Source of the DNA: an uncultured Bacteroidales bacterium
Lineage (GTDB): Bacteria; Bacteroidota; Bacteroidia; Bacteroidales; P3
Length of the DNA stretch: 5,654 nucleotides
Reading direction: 5' to 3'
Assembly: GCA_947176875.1 (NCBI GenBank)
Contig: CAMWSI010000066.1
Span: 1-5,654, forward strand
Numbering within the stretch: position 1 is the first letter of the stretch; every line of letters starts with the position of its first letter. Shown here piece after piece: positions 5,443-5,654 of this stretch. A model generated the notes under the pieces. It did not search any database, had not been told where the DNA came from, and saw only the letters and a program-made list of their open reading frames with translations. The position numbers and the translations under genes were made by a program.

Positions 5443-5654
5443 TTACTTTTTAAACAGTTTGGCCACTTCGGCGCCCAACAGCGCCACAATCGTGCCGAAG
5501 AAAAGAATGTAGAACATCAACATACCGCTTCCGATAAACTTGGAAGCCGATAAGGTCGTGCCCGTCTTTTCCAAAAAGGCCTCGCCTACGTCAGTCGGCG
5601 ACGAACACAGGTACGCCACCAAATAAACGACGATCAACGCTATAAAAGCATACA
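5443..5654 (-). CDS. C-terminal part of a small two-span membrane protein of the exb operon (runs off window)
   Basis: The frame is open to the right edge, giving 69 residues before TAA at 5445-5443. No ATG is present in the visible part; a TTG at 5637-5635 is in frame but lies inside the first hydrophobic stretch, so the true start is probably outside the window. The visible protein has a membrane span at about the first 16 residues (YAFIALIVVYLVAYLC), a polar loop (SSPTDVGEAFLEKTG) and a second span (GSGMLMFYILFFGTIVALLGAEVAKL), ending in basic FKK. It resembles no family I can name. Small membrane proteins at this place, between exbB/motA/tolQ-like and exbD genes, occur in Bacteroidota exb operons. 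It may help to assemble or regulate the channel, but no function is shown. It could instead be the C-terminal tail of a longer channel protein, though the short hairpin and its loop do not look like ExbB. Confidence 0.75.
   Translation of the reverse strand, partial: YAFIALIVVYLVAYLCSSPTDVGEAFLEKTGTTLSASKFIGSGMLMFYILFFGTIVALLGAEVAKLFKK

Overview
The window looks like chromosomal DNA from a Bacteroidota species, probably order Bacteroidales. The evidence is the TAnnTTTG-type -7 promoter elements, the absence of Shine-Dalgarno sequences before start codons, and the Bacteroidota-style proteins (a GT2 with the HPDYQ motif, and tandem ExbD genes behind a small membrane protein). Base composition is richer in G+C than typical Bacteroides, which would suit an Alistipes/Rikenellaceae-like genome, but that placement is a guess. 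I see no insertion sequence, phage gene, CRISPR array, tRNA or rRNA. Most of the content is housekeeping or cell-envelope genes.

Left part (1-1814, minus strand): three genes read leftward as one likely operon. They are a lipoprotein-type nitroreductase (1173-1814), a GT2 family polyprenyl-phosphate-sugar synthase-like glycosyltransferase (380-1132), and the first 125 codons of a multi-membrane-span PMT/GT39-like glycosyltransferase (1-377) that runs off the window edge. The last two are only 2 bases apart. They form a plausible donor-maker and donor-user pair: the GT2 would charge a polyprenyl phosphate with a sugar, and the membrane enzyme would transfer that sugar on the periplasmic side.

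Middle (1815-4207): a 120-base divergent intergenic region carries one promoter element for each direction. Rightward lie trpS (tryptophanyl-tRNA synthetase, 1935-2921) and hflX (ribosome-associated GTPase, 3005-4207), separated by 83 bases with no visible terminator.

Right part (4208-5654): a 187-base convergent intergenic region holds a clear two-way intrinsic terminator (4347-4376). Beyond it, reading leftward from the right edge, is a proton-motive-force energising operon: the C-terminal 69 residues of a small two-span membrane protein (5443-5654), a long ExbD (4859-5437) and a second, shorter ExbD (4395-4859). The two exbD genes overlap by one base (TAATG). An ExbB/MotA/TolQ-type channel gene is expected just outside the right edge. 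The products should form the inner-membrane motor that drives TonB-dependent outer-membrane uptake or a Tol-like process.

I did not find a convincing undescribed system. The points most worth checking are the lipoprotein nitroreductase placed ahead of a glycosyltransferase pair, the closely packed divergent promoters, the unequal ExbD pair with its small membrane partner, and a possible antisense promoter behind hflX.
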